Assembly: GCA_029262355.1 (NCBI GenBank)
Contig: JAJCZO010000302.1
Span: 1 to 32,258 of the forward strand
Direction of reading: 5' to 3'
Source of the DNA: Deltaproteobacteria bacterium
GTDB taxonomy: Bacteria; Desulfobacterota; Binatia; UBA12015
Length of the DNA stretch: 32,258 bases
The translations under genes were made by a program, and so were the position numbers. Under the pieces are notes generated by a model. It saw nothing but the letters and a program-made list of their open reading frames with translations. It made no database searches and was not told where the DNA came from. Positions 18,562 through 27,336 of this stretch are shown here, in pieces. Positions within the stretch are counted from its first letter, which is position 1. Every line of letters begins with the position of its first letter.

Positions 18562-19515
18562 ATGCGTGCGCTGGTCTGGGATGGGAACGAGTTGCGATAC
18601 GTCGACGACGTTCCGCCGCCGAGTCTGACGGACGGAACCGCGCTCGTCCGCGTGCGATTGGCCGGAATCTGTTCGACAGACCTACAGATCCTGCAAGGTT
18701 ACATGGGCTTCCGCGGCATCCTCGGCCACGAGTTCGTCGGCGAAGTGCTCGAGGGGCCTGCTCACTGGCCTGGGCGGCGTGTCGTCGGCGAGATCAACTT
18801 CTCCTGCGGCCGCTGCGAGACGTGCCGAGGCCGACGGCCACGGCATTGTCCCGCGCGGACGGTTCTCGGAATCCAGGGCGCTGACGGGGCCTTCGCCGAG
18901 ATCGTCCGGATTCCGGTGGACAACCTTCACATCGTCCCCGACGGGGTGAGTGATGCCACCGCCGTCTTCACCGAACCCCTCGCGGCTGCGTTTCAAGCCG
19001 CCGCGCAGACTCGCGCGTTGTCGGGTGGTGGTTCGACGGTGCTGGGTGCCGGCAAGCTCGGTCTGTTGATTGCGCAGGTTCTCGCGGCGCGTGGCGACGA
19101 GGTGGAAGTCGTCTGTCGGAGCGCCGCGGCGCGGCGACGGATCGAATCCCTCGGACTTACGGCCACGACGGCTCGCTTGGCCACCCGAGGGCGTGACCTC
19201 GTAGTCGAGGCGACCGGTGCGGTCGAAGGTCTGACGATCGCCGTGTCGCTCGTCCGGCCACTCGGGACCATCGTCGCCAAGTCTACGGTGGCGGCGCAAC
19301 ACTCCCTGGACCTGGCACCGATCGTGATCCACGAGATCTCGGTGGTGGGATCACGGTGCGGGCCCTTCGGCCCGGCCTTGGAAGCGCTCGCGGAGAACAC
19401 GGTCTCGGTCGGGCCCCTGCTCGATGAGGTGTACCCGCTCGAGAGGGGGGTAGAGGCCGTCCATGCCGCGGCCCGCCCGGGGGCGCTCAAATTTCTGCTC
19501 GATGCAGGAGCCTGA
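18562..19515 (+). CDS. Zinc-dependent alcohol dehydrogenase (MDR family)
   Basis: A 317-residue medium-chain dehydrogenase/reductase. The catalytic-zinc site has Cys37 (AGICSTD) and His56-Glu57 (GHEFVG), with a further acidic ligand in FTEPLA. The structural-zinc cysteines are Cys82, Cys85, Cys88 and Cys96 (CGRCETCRGRRPRHC). The NAD(P)-binding Rossmann fold has VLGAGKLGLL. It is shorter than typical family members (about 340-350) and lacks part of the substrate domain's usual insertions. The likely reaction is NAD(P)-dependent oxidation of an alcohol or polyol; similarity to sugar-alcohol and glucose dehydrogenases is general and the substrate cannot be stated. Start ATG 18562. It is followed by a convergent gene with a 22-base gap. 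Confidence 0.88.
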   Translation: MRALVWDGNELRYVDDVPPPSLTDGTALVRVRLAGICSTDLQILQGYMGFRGILGHEFVGEVLEGPAHWPGRRVVGEINFSCGRCETCRGRRPRHCPARTVLGIQGADGAFAEIVRIPVDNLHIVPDGVSDATAVFTEPLAAAFQAAAQTRALSGGGSTVLGAGKLGLLIAQVLAARGDEVEVVCRSAAARRRIESLGLTATTARLATRGRDLVVEATGAVEGLTIAVSLVRPLGTIVAKSTVAAQHSLDLAPIVIHEISVVGSRCGPFGPALEALAENTVSVGPLLDEVYPLERGVEAVHAAARPGALKFLLDAGA

Positions 19516-19537
19516 AGGGTTCTCGGCTCGAAGGCGT

Positions 19538-19975
19538 TTACGCCGAGTTGCGCATGGTGCGATCGCGCAACGAGATCGAGTGGCGCTTGCCGTTGACCCG
19601 TCGGAACGGGAAGCGGTACATGCTGCGGCCACCCTCCTCGCGCTGTGCGCGCCAAGTGTGAAGCCCCTTACGAAGGGTTTCAGGCTCGAAACGAAGCGCC
19701 GCGCAGATGTTCTCGAAGGAGTACGGCCAACTCGTGTCGGTCGAGTTGATCCAGCTCTCCGCTTCCTCGAAGAGTCGGCGATTGCGACGACCAGACTCTG
19801 AGGCATACCGCTGGAAGGTCGCTACGGCGTCCTCCATCACGGCCAACATCAACCGAACCTCCGGCTGGTCGGTGCGCTCCATCTGCACGAGATCGCGGTG
19901 TTGTTCCGGGGTGATGAGGTCCGGCTCGAATAGCCGTGCAACCACATCCTCTTGTATTACCTGCGCGCCTTGCAT
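19538..19975 (-). CDS. Small conserved-looking hypothetical protein
   Basis: A 145-residue soluble protein with a perfect AGGAGG ribosome site 4 bases before ATG 19975, so it is a real gene. The central part reads RRLFEEAESWI, then SWPYSFENICAALRFEPETLRKGLHTW at about 69-108, a combination (aromatic-rich helix, SFENIC, then a helix ending in RKGL-W) I associate with short uncharacterised proteins common in deltaproteobacteria and relatives; it may be a small helical DNA- or protein-binding domain. The C-terminal tail is basic (RFPFRRVNGKRH). No enzymatic motif is seen. It is divergent from the Hint-like gene, with a 151-base gap, and converges on the dehydrogenase gene. The function is unknown. 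Confidence 0.8.
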   Translation of the reverse strand: MQGAQVIQEDVVARLFEPDLITPEQHRDLVQMERTDQPEVRLMLAVMEDAVATFQRYASESGRRNRRLFEEAESWINSTDTSWPYSFENICAALRFEPETLRKGLHTWRAQREEGGRSMYRFPFRRVNGKRHSISLRDRTMRNSA

Positions 19976-20126
19976 AGAGCCTCCTGTGGGTCCGGCCTTC
20001 TAAGTACGCAAGTCCTGTGCCGGGGTGGTCCTGTGATTCCGGGCCGGGCGAGAGGCTGGTTGGGCTCTTGGCGTCCGGATTTGTGACATATGGTGAGATT
20101 GCGACATCAAAGCTCCTCTTTTGCGC

Positions 20127-20645
20127 ATGGCTGACAAACCAAAGAAGCCGGTTCTGCCCACGCTGACGCGCCTTGCGGCCGACTCGCTTGTCGAGACTAT
20201 CGACGGCCCCGTGGAGATCGTTAAGCTCGTGGGCAAAGTGATGCCCGTCCTGACGAGATTTTCGGACGGCAAGTTTGGGTTCCGGATGATGACTCAGATC
20301 CGAGAGCTCGAGCCGGAGGCAGATCTCTTGCGTCTGACGAACGCGGACGGCCAAGTCCTCCGCGTTGGCGCCGATCACGTATTCATTCGCGCTGGCGGGC
20401 AAGAAGCGCGGGCGGGCGAGTTGGCCGAGGGCGACGAGCTCGACTGCGGGTGGAGCTACCCGCCAGGGTATGAGCTCCCGAACGCTGAGGAGTATGCGGA
20501 GGGCGCCCGCGGAAAGGCGTGGAACAGCCCCGTGGTCGCCGCCAAGATAGACTCTGGCGACCGAGGCCCCCTATACGGAGCGACCGTGAAGGAGACCAAG
20601 GCGTACTACCTGACGTTTGGCGCGCAGTCGCGCGCCCAGGAGTGA
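20127..20645 (+). CDS. Stand-alone Hint (intein-like) domain protein, degenerate
   Basis: A 172-residue protein that reads as a free-standing Hint fold. At 15-35, RLAADSLVETIDGPVEIVKL resembles intein block A (C-x-A-x-D-[TS]-x-V-x-T-x-D-G), but the nucleophilic Cys1 place is Arg15. At 75-88, QVLRVGADHVFIRA resembles block B with the histidine (His84) kept and the preceding T replaced by G. AGELAEGDEL at 96-105 resembles the ELxxGDxL strand, and 147-162 (GPLYGATVKETKAYYL) resembles block F. The terminal His-Asn and +1 residue are absent. So self-splicing or cleavage is unlikely, and the fold may have been reused. Known Hint proteins are inteins, Hedgehog domains and bacterial intein-like domains. 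Start ATG 20127 has no strong ribosome site; TTG 20121 is possible. This is a profile-by-eye inference. Confidence 0.6.
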   Translation: MADKPKKPVLPTLTRLAADSLVETIDGPVEIVKLVGKVMPVLTRFSDGKFGFRMMTQIRELEPEADLLRLTNADGQVLRVGADHVFIRAGGQEARAGELAEGDELDCGWSYPPGYELPNAEEYAEGARGKAWNSPVVAAKIDSGDRGPLYGATVKETKAYYLTFGAQSRAQE

Positions 20646-20652
20646 GCCGGGG

Positions 20653-21249
20653 CTACTGTCCCGCCGGATCGAGGGCGCGGCGCGCGTAGCGCGCCAGCAT
20701 GTCGGCCTCAAGGTTGACGGAGTCGCCGGTGCGGCGATCACCGAGAGTGGTGGCCTCCAAGGTGTGTGGGATCACCGCGATCGAGAACTGGTCGTGGCTC
20801 GGGTCGCACACGGTGAGGCTGATGCCGTCGATCGCGACGGATCCCTTGTCGGCGACGTAACGGCCGAAGTCCGCGGGGTGGGAGATGGTGAGTCGCTGCC
20901 CCTCCCCTTCGGGCTCGAGCGAGACGATCCTGCCCACCGTATCCACGTGGCCGAACACGAAGTGGCCACTGATCCGGTCGCCCACCCGCAAAGAGCGCTC
21001 GAGGTTGAGGCGCGCCCCGGCAACGAGGCCGGCCAGCGTGGATCGTGTCAGGGTCTCGGTGCTCAGGTCGGCAATGAAGCCAGAGGTCGTGATCTCGCGG
21101 ACCGTCAGGCACACGCCGTTGGTCGCGATGCTTTCGCCCAGCACGAGCTCGGCGGCGTCGATGCCCCCCTCGACGGTGAGGACACCGTCGCCACCACGGA
21201 GCTCGAACGAGGCGACGTGGCCGAGGGCTTCGATGATTCCCGAGAACAT
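20653..21249 (-). CDS. ribE: Riboflavin synthase alpha subunit
   Basis: A 198-residue trimeric riboflavin synthase that dismutates 6,7-dimethyl-8-ribityllumazine to riboflavin. It shows the tandem lumazine-binding barrels: MFSGIIEALGHV at the start, SIATNGVCLTV and GHFVFGHVDTVGRI around the first-to-second barrel, then SVAIDGISLTVCD and the family ending VNLEADMLARY. Duplicated G-x-C-L-T-V and G-x-S-L-T-V strands mark the two repeats. Start ATG 21249 has the usual N-terminus. Length is normal. It is alone here: no ribD, ribBA or lumazine synthase and no FMN riboswitch were seen, so the riboflavin genes are probably dispersed. The small zinc-ribbon gene lies just upstream on the same strand. 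Confidence 0.93.
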   Translation of the reverse strand: MFSGIIEALGHVASFELRGGDGVLTVEGGIDAAELVLGESIATNGVCLTVREITTSGFIADLSTETLTRSTLAGLVAGARLNLERSLRVGDRISGHFVFGHVDTVGRIVSLEPEGEGQRLTISHPADFGRYVADKGSVAIDGISLTVCDPSHDQFSIAVIPHTLEATTLGDRRTGDSVNLEADMLARYARRALDPAGQ

Positions 21250-21255
21250 TGAGGG

Positions 21256-21453
21256 TCAGTCCGCCGTGTGGCCGTTCAGACAGATCCGCGCGCCGTTGGC
21301 CTCTCCGAAGGGCTCGCCGCACGTCGTACAGGCGGCCGTTTTCCGCAGCTTCGCCAGGAGCTCCTTGTCGCGGTCGGCAAAGAACTTGTCCTCGCGTGCG
21401 TGCTCCAGATCGCGCAGCTTGTCGCCGAAGCGGTCCTTCTGCTCGTTGCCCAT
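21256..21453 (-). CDS. Small zinc-ribbon-like protein
   Basis: A 65-residue protein with two parts: a charged amphipathic helix (KLRDLEHAREDKFFADRDKE and following) and a C-terminal CTTCGEPFGEANGARICLNGH, in which Cys-x2-Cys and Cys-x3-His could bind one zinc ion. This resembles short conserved zinc-ribbon proteins of deltaproteobacteria, but I cannot name the family. Start ATG 21453 is preferred to GTG 21459, which would add only two residues; no strong ribosome site is visible for either. It ends 7 bases before ribE on the same strand and may share its transcript. The function is unknown. Confidence 0.65.
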   Translation of the reverse strand: MGNEQKDRFGDKLRDLEHAREDKFFADRDKELLAKLRKTAACTTCGEPFGEANGARICLNGHTAD

Positions 21454-21472
21454 GGTCACCGCGGCGTCGCGC

Positions 21473-21745
21473 TCAGGCGCTTGGTGGGGGTGCGGGCTCG
21501 GGGGCTACTGCTCCCTCGATGTTCCCGGACTTGGGGTAGAGCCGGGCCGCAGCCCACGGGTGCGAGCCCAGGAGCGGGATTCCGACCGTCATGATGGCGC
21601 CGCCGATCGCGATCCAGAGGAAGAACCCGTTGAGAATTCCCATCAGAACCATCACCAGGCCCCATGTGAGGATCGCCAGGGAAGCTACGAATCGAATCAG
21701 AAACGACACTTCATCCGCGATAACACGGCTGTCACAGACATTCAC
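21473..21745 (-). CDS. Small two-helix membrane protein
   Basis: A 90-residue protein with two hydrophobic segments (about 14-38, FLIRFVASLAILTWGLVMVL, and 42-58, FLWIAIGGAIMTVGIPL) and a hydrophilic, proline-rich C-terminus. Start GTG 21745 has an AGGAGG ribosome site 4 bases upstream. It probably sits in the inner membrane as a hairpin. It lies 19 bases before the small zinc-ribbon gene on the same strand, and these with ribE may be one transcript. No family is recognised. Confidence 0.65.
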   Translation of the reverse strand: MNVCDSRVIADEVSFLIRFVASLAILTWGLVMVLMGILNGFFLWIAIGGAIMTVGIPLLGSHPWAAARLYPKSGNIEGAVAPEPAPPPSA

Positions 21746-21886
21746 CTTCCCTCCTGTATGAGCGCCGGGCCATGAAGCGTCGGCGCCCCTCGATCCTGGC
21801 CCGCCGGTTGCCCATCACCGGATCGTGCTTAGGTTCCTCTTGGGCCTGGGCGATAAAGCCCCGGCGGAAAAGGAGAATTTTCGAGC

Positions 21887-24517
<2,631 letters not shown>

Positions 24518-24537
24518 AACTGTCGCCCCGACGGATC

Positions 24538-24577
24538 CCCTTGATTGACAGGCACCAATGCCGAGCACTATCAAGGG
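24538..24577 (+). promoter_or_regulatory. Possible promoter/operator of the TetR gene
   Basis: CCCTTGAT (24538-24545) and ATCAAGGG (24570-24577) form an 8-bp perfect inverted repeat with a 24-base spacer. A perfect -35-like TTGACA (24545-24550) starts within the left arm, and a CACTAT-like -10 is at 24566-24571. Arms flanking the core promoter suit autorepression by the TetR protein just downstream, but the spacer is long for a usual TetR operator. Confidence 0.4.
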
Positions 24578-24596
24578 AGTCCGTCAGGAGGCAGCC

Positions 24597-25175
24597 ATGG
24601 ACGCGCGCAGCAAGATCCTCGAGACGGCCACGAAGCTCTTCGCGACGCATGGCTACGACAGCACGTCGCTCTCGCTGGTCGCGAAGGACGCGAGTGTCAG
24701 CAAAGCGCTGATCTTCTGGCACTTCGAGAACAAGGAGAACCTCTACGAGGCTGTGCTGGCGCGCACCATCGAGCCCTACCGTATCGAGCCAGAGCGCATC
24801 GCGGGTCAGAGTGTTCCGGATCAGGTCGAGCACCTGATCGATCTGTACTACGAGTTCGTCACCGAGAACGTTCACTCGGTTCGCTTTTTTCTGAGCTTGT
24901 TCTTGCGCGACGACAAGCGTCCCGACGACTTCTTCTCGCGCGTTCTGGATCTGTACAAGCACTACCGCGAACTACTTGCGGGTGCGCTGCGCGCCGGGCA
25001 GGAGGCGGGAATTTTTTCTCCGGAGATCGAGCCCGAAGCACACTCGGCCCTGATCCTCAGCAGCTTGAATGGGATTCTCGTCCAGGCCCTCACGGGCGAA
25101 ACGGATGTCGCGTCACCGGAGCGTCTCGTCAAGGGCCTGAAGGCCAGTCTGGTTGACAGGCTGAGAGTGCAGTGA
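24597..25175 (+). CDS. TetR/AcrR-family transcriptional regulator
   Basis: A 192-residue regulator. The N-terminal helix-turn-helix (about 8-50) reads ILETATKLFATHGYDSTSLS, then VAKDASVSKALIFWHFENKENLYEAVL, typical of TetR, with the KxxxFxHFxxKxxL pattern. The C-terminal helical ligand domain (about 60-185) contains VEHLIDLYYEFV and FFLSLFLRD and gives no hint of the inducer. Start ATG 24597 has an AGGAGG site 5 bases upstream; an earlier in-frame ATG at 24558 lies inside the putative promoter. The gene follows clpB after about 80 bases. No transporter or degradative gene adjoins, so the target may be itself or a remote operon. Confidence 0.9.
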   Translation: MDARSKILETATKLFATHGYDSTSLSLVAKDASVSKALIFWHFENKENLYEAVLARTIEPYRIEPERIAGQSVPDQVEHLIDLYYEFVTENVHSVRFFLSLFLRDDKRPDDFFSRVLDLYKHYRELLAGALRAGQEAGIFSPEIEPEAHSALILSSLNGILVQALTGETDVASPERLVKGLKASLVDRLRVQ

Positions 25176-25226
25176 GATTTTGACGCCGCGGTGAGTCCGC
25201 GTGCATCAAGATCCGGGGCCGATCCA

Positions 25227-25739
25227 ATGCGCGATTGGGTGCGTCGGATGGCCGACCAGGCCCAGCAAAAGGCCGACGCCCGCCCTCGTGCGCCGCGGCG
25301 CGTGACTCGCGAGAAGGCGCTGTTCGCGCAGCGCGCCCAGCACGTAAAGGCGCTGTACCAGCGCCTCGAGATGTTGTCGCAGGCGGTGAACAAGGAGTCG
25401 TCCGGACCACCGATTTCCGCCGGGCGCACGCTGAAGTCCAAGAACCTGGGCGGCATCGACGTTCCCGACAGCGGCCGACTCGTCCTGACGTTTCTCGACC
25501 GTCGGGTCGAAGTCGTCATCAACCCACTTCAGAGCGTGGGCGGCCGACCGGCGCTGATCGGCGAGGTCGCCACGGCGTCGGTGATCCTCTACGACGCAGA
25601 CGATCCGACCGGTGCCGATTGGTACGACATGGTCCTGCGCGAGGACGGTTGGCATCGTCGCACCGAGGCCGGGAAGGTCGGAGCACCTGCGCTGGCAGAG
25701 AAAGACCTAAAGCGGCTCATCGAGTGGCTGCTGCTCTGA
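25227..25739 (+). CDS. Hypothetical soluble protein
   Basis: A 170-residue protein that I do not recognise. The N-terminal 45 residues are charged and basic and probably helical (MRDWVRRMADQAQQKADARP and REKALFAQRAQH), with a predicted second helix up to about 70. The C-terminal part (about 85-150) has alternating hydrophobic strands (RLVLTFLDRRVEVVINPL, then ASVILYDADDPTGADWYDMV), consistent with a small beta-rich domain, and ends in a helix LKRLIEWLLL. No signal peptide or membrane segment. Start is either ATG 25227 or GTG 25191; no clear ribosome site decides. It follows the TetR gene by about 50 bases on the same strand and could be co-transcribed with it. Confidence 0.6.
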   Translation: MRDWVRRMADQAQQKADARPRAPRRVTREKALFAQRAQHVKALYQRLEMLSQAVNKESSGPPISAGRTLKSKNLGGIDVPDSGRLVLTFLDRRVEVVINPLQSVGGRPALIGEVATASVILYDADDPTGADWYDMVLREDGWHRRTEAGKVGAPALAEKDLKRLIEWLLL

Positions 25740-25792
25740 GTCGTTGGGGATCGAGGGGCCCGCCCCCGCCCTGACCAGTCGGGATGGCCCTG

Positions 25793-26497
25793 CTAGCTCG
25801 CGTGCTTGCCGGTCGACTGCATGTAGAGCGACAGGCCCGTGTAGTAGATCGGGTAGAACAGCGATGCGGCGGCAAGTCCGGTCGCACGTTCGGGCAGCGA
25901 GGCTAACGTCATGAGGCCCAGGACCGACCAGACGAGCCCCAACCCGAGCGTCAGAGGCCGCAGGAAAATGGTGCGCGACGGGTACACGAAGCGGAGCGGC
26001 GCGAACACGAGGACCGCGAGAACCCCGATCACCAACGCGCCGACGCCGGGTCCCACGTCGAACACGAACAGATAGAACGCGACGATGTTCCAGTAGCTCG
26101 GGAAGCCGGTGAAGAAGTGATCGGGGGTTTTCGCGTCTGCGTGGCAGAAGCGGTACGCGGACGACAGAAGCGCGGCCCCGCCGGTCGCGTAGCCAAGCGG
26201 GCCCGATAGCAGCCCCATCTGCAACATGAGAAACACCGGTACGACGACGAAGTTCAGGTAGTCGACGATGTCGTCGAGTTCGGCACCGTCGTATTCCGGC
26301 ACGACCTCTTTGACCCCGACCAACCGCGCGAGCGCGCCGTCGCTTGCGTCGACGGCGAGCGCGGCGCACAGCCACAGGAAGGCTTCCTGAACGTCACCGC
26401 GGGCGCCCGCGAGAAGGGCGAGAAGCCCGATGACCGAGCCCAGTGCGGTGTAGAGATGCACTGCCCAGCCAGCAACCCGTCGACTGCGTGTGATCAT
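25793..26497 (-). CDS. pcs: Phosphatidylcholine synthase
   Basis: A 234-residue integral membrane protein that condenses CDP-diacylglycerol with choline to make phosphatidylcholine. It has the exact CDP-alcohol phosphotransferase motif of Pcs enzymes, DG-x2-AR-x12-G-x3-D-x3-D, spanning residues 53-79 (Asp53, Gly54, Ala57, Arg58, Gly71, Asp75, Asp79). About seven to eight hydrophobic helices follow, and DHFFTGFPSYWNIVAFYLF in the middle is characteristic of this group. ATG 26497 is chosen because it overlaps the TGA of the upstream VOC gene (ATGA), so the two are probably coupled; longer readings add sequence that is not Pcs-like. Choline must come from outside, as no synthesis genes are here. 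Confidence 0.9.
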   Translation of the reverse strand: MITRSRRVAGWAVHLYTALGSVIGLLALLAGARGDVQEAFLWLCAALAVDASDGALARLVGVKEVVPEYDGAELDDIVDYLNFVVVPVFLMLQMGLLSGPLGYATGGAALLSSAYRFCHADAKTPDHFFTGFPSYWNIVAFYLFVFDVGPGVGALVIGVLAVLVFAPLRFVYPSRTIFLRPLTLGLGLVWSVLGLMTLASLPERATGLAAASLFYPIYYTGLSLYMQSTGKHAS

Positions 26498-26916
26498 CGG
26501 GGGCTCGCCGGAACCTCTTGGGGGGAAATGGTGGGCTCGAAGAGGATCTGTACGCTGTTGCCGTCGGGATCGGAGACGTAGCACGAGACGCTGTCATCCC
26601 GGTGCGTCTTGGTCCCTTGCAGAATCGAGACACCGGCTCGGAGAAGCGCCGCCTCGGCTTCGCCTACTTCTGGCGCGGACCCGACGATGATGCCCAGGTG
26701 ATCGAGAGGTCCTTCGTCGCGGGACACGGACTCGGCGCGATGTAGGGCGAGATTGTCGCACCCGGAACTGAGGTAGACGTTCTCGGGATCGGGCTGCCAC
26801 ACGATCTGGAATCCCAGAAGGTCGCGGTAGAACCAGAGCGCTCGTTCGAGGTCGCTCACCCGCAAGGCCAGGTGGCGCATTCCGAGGCTCTTCAGTGCCG
26901 GCTTCGTCACGGACAT
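26494..26916 (-). CDS. VOC-superfamily (glyoxalase-like) protein
   Basis: A 140-residue protein with the two beta-alpha-beta-beta-beta repeats of the vicinal oxygen chelate fold. Candidate metal ligands are His15 (MRHLALRV), His73 (LDHLGIIV) and Glu127 (SVQILFEP), with DPDGNSVQ near the end typical of glyoxalase I-like and dioxygenase members. The substrate cannot be told. Start ATG 26916 removes 101 upstream codons that lack family likeness and run over the opposite-strand pseudogene. A TATAGA-like -10 stands just upstream (minus strand, about 26929). Its stop overlaps the start of the pcs gene, so it is the first gene of a two-gene transcript, but a link with phosphatidylcholine synthesis is only suggested by position. 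Confidence 0.88.
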   Translation of the reverse strand: MSVTKPALKSLGMRHLALRVSDLERALWFYRDLLGFQIVWQPDPENVYLSSGCDNLALHRAESVSRDEGPLDHLGIIVGSAPEVGEAEAALLRAGVSILQGTKTHRDDSVSCYVSDPDGNSVQILFEPTISPQEVPASPR

Positions 26917-26970
26917 AGGCCGACGGATTCTATAGCATGGATCTCGCGCAGTGGGATTGCGCGCCGCGGG

Positions 26971-27336
26971 TAGATCCGCAACGAGTCGGCCGAGCGCATC
27001 GCGATGCTCGACATCCTCTCGAAGGGGCGGGTCGACTTCGGCGTTGGGAAGGGCGCAACCGTGCAGGAAGCGGGCGCATTCGAGGTGGAGGCCGGCGACA
27101 TCGACGGTCAGCTCGAGGAATCGTTCCGGATGATCCCCAGGATGTGGCGCGACGACGTCTTCAAGCACTCCGGAGAGCAGATCTCTGTTCCCCCGCGCCA
27201 GATCCACCCGAGCCCTCACCGGGAACCGACGAGATCATGTTCCTGATCCAGATGGGGACAGTCCCCCAGGCAGCGATTCTAGAGACGATCCGCAACATCG
27301 GCCGTCACGTGATTCCGCGGTTTCGCGAGTTCCTTT
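26971..27336 (+). pseudogene. Degraded LLM-class flavin monooxygenase
   Basis: Two pieces of one family lie in different frames. The first (26971-27220) encodes ESAERIAMLDILSKGRVDFGVGKG and then a degenerate continuation ending in a truncated PPRQIHPSPH segment; this matches the interior of luciferase-like F420/FMN monooxygenases. The second (about 27235-27336, another frame) encodes MFLIQMGTVPQAAILETIRN and VIPRFRE, matching their C-terminus. The N-terminus and the large middle part are missing and a stop (TAG at 26968) precedes the first piece. So it is a remnant with deletion and frameshift, not a functional gene. Confidence 0.75.

Noticed and set aside
20738..21775. Long antisense ORFs over ribE and neighbours
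   Set aside because: Shadow frames of a GC-rich gene; arginine- and serine-rich with no motif.
26917..27219. N-terminal extension of the VOC gene up to 27219
   Set aside because: The extra 101 residues lie antisense to the monooxygenase remnant and lack VOC likeness; ATG 26916 fits the family.
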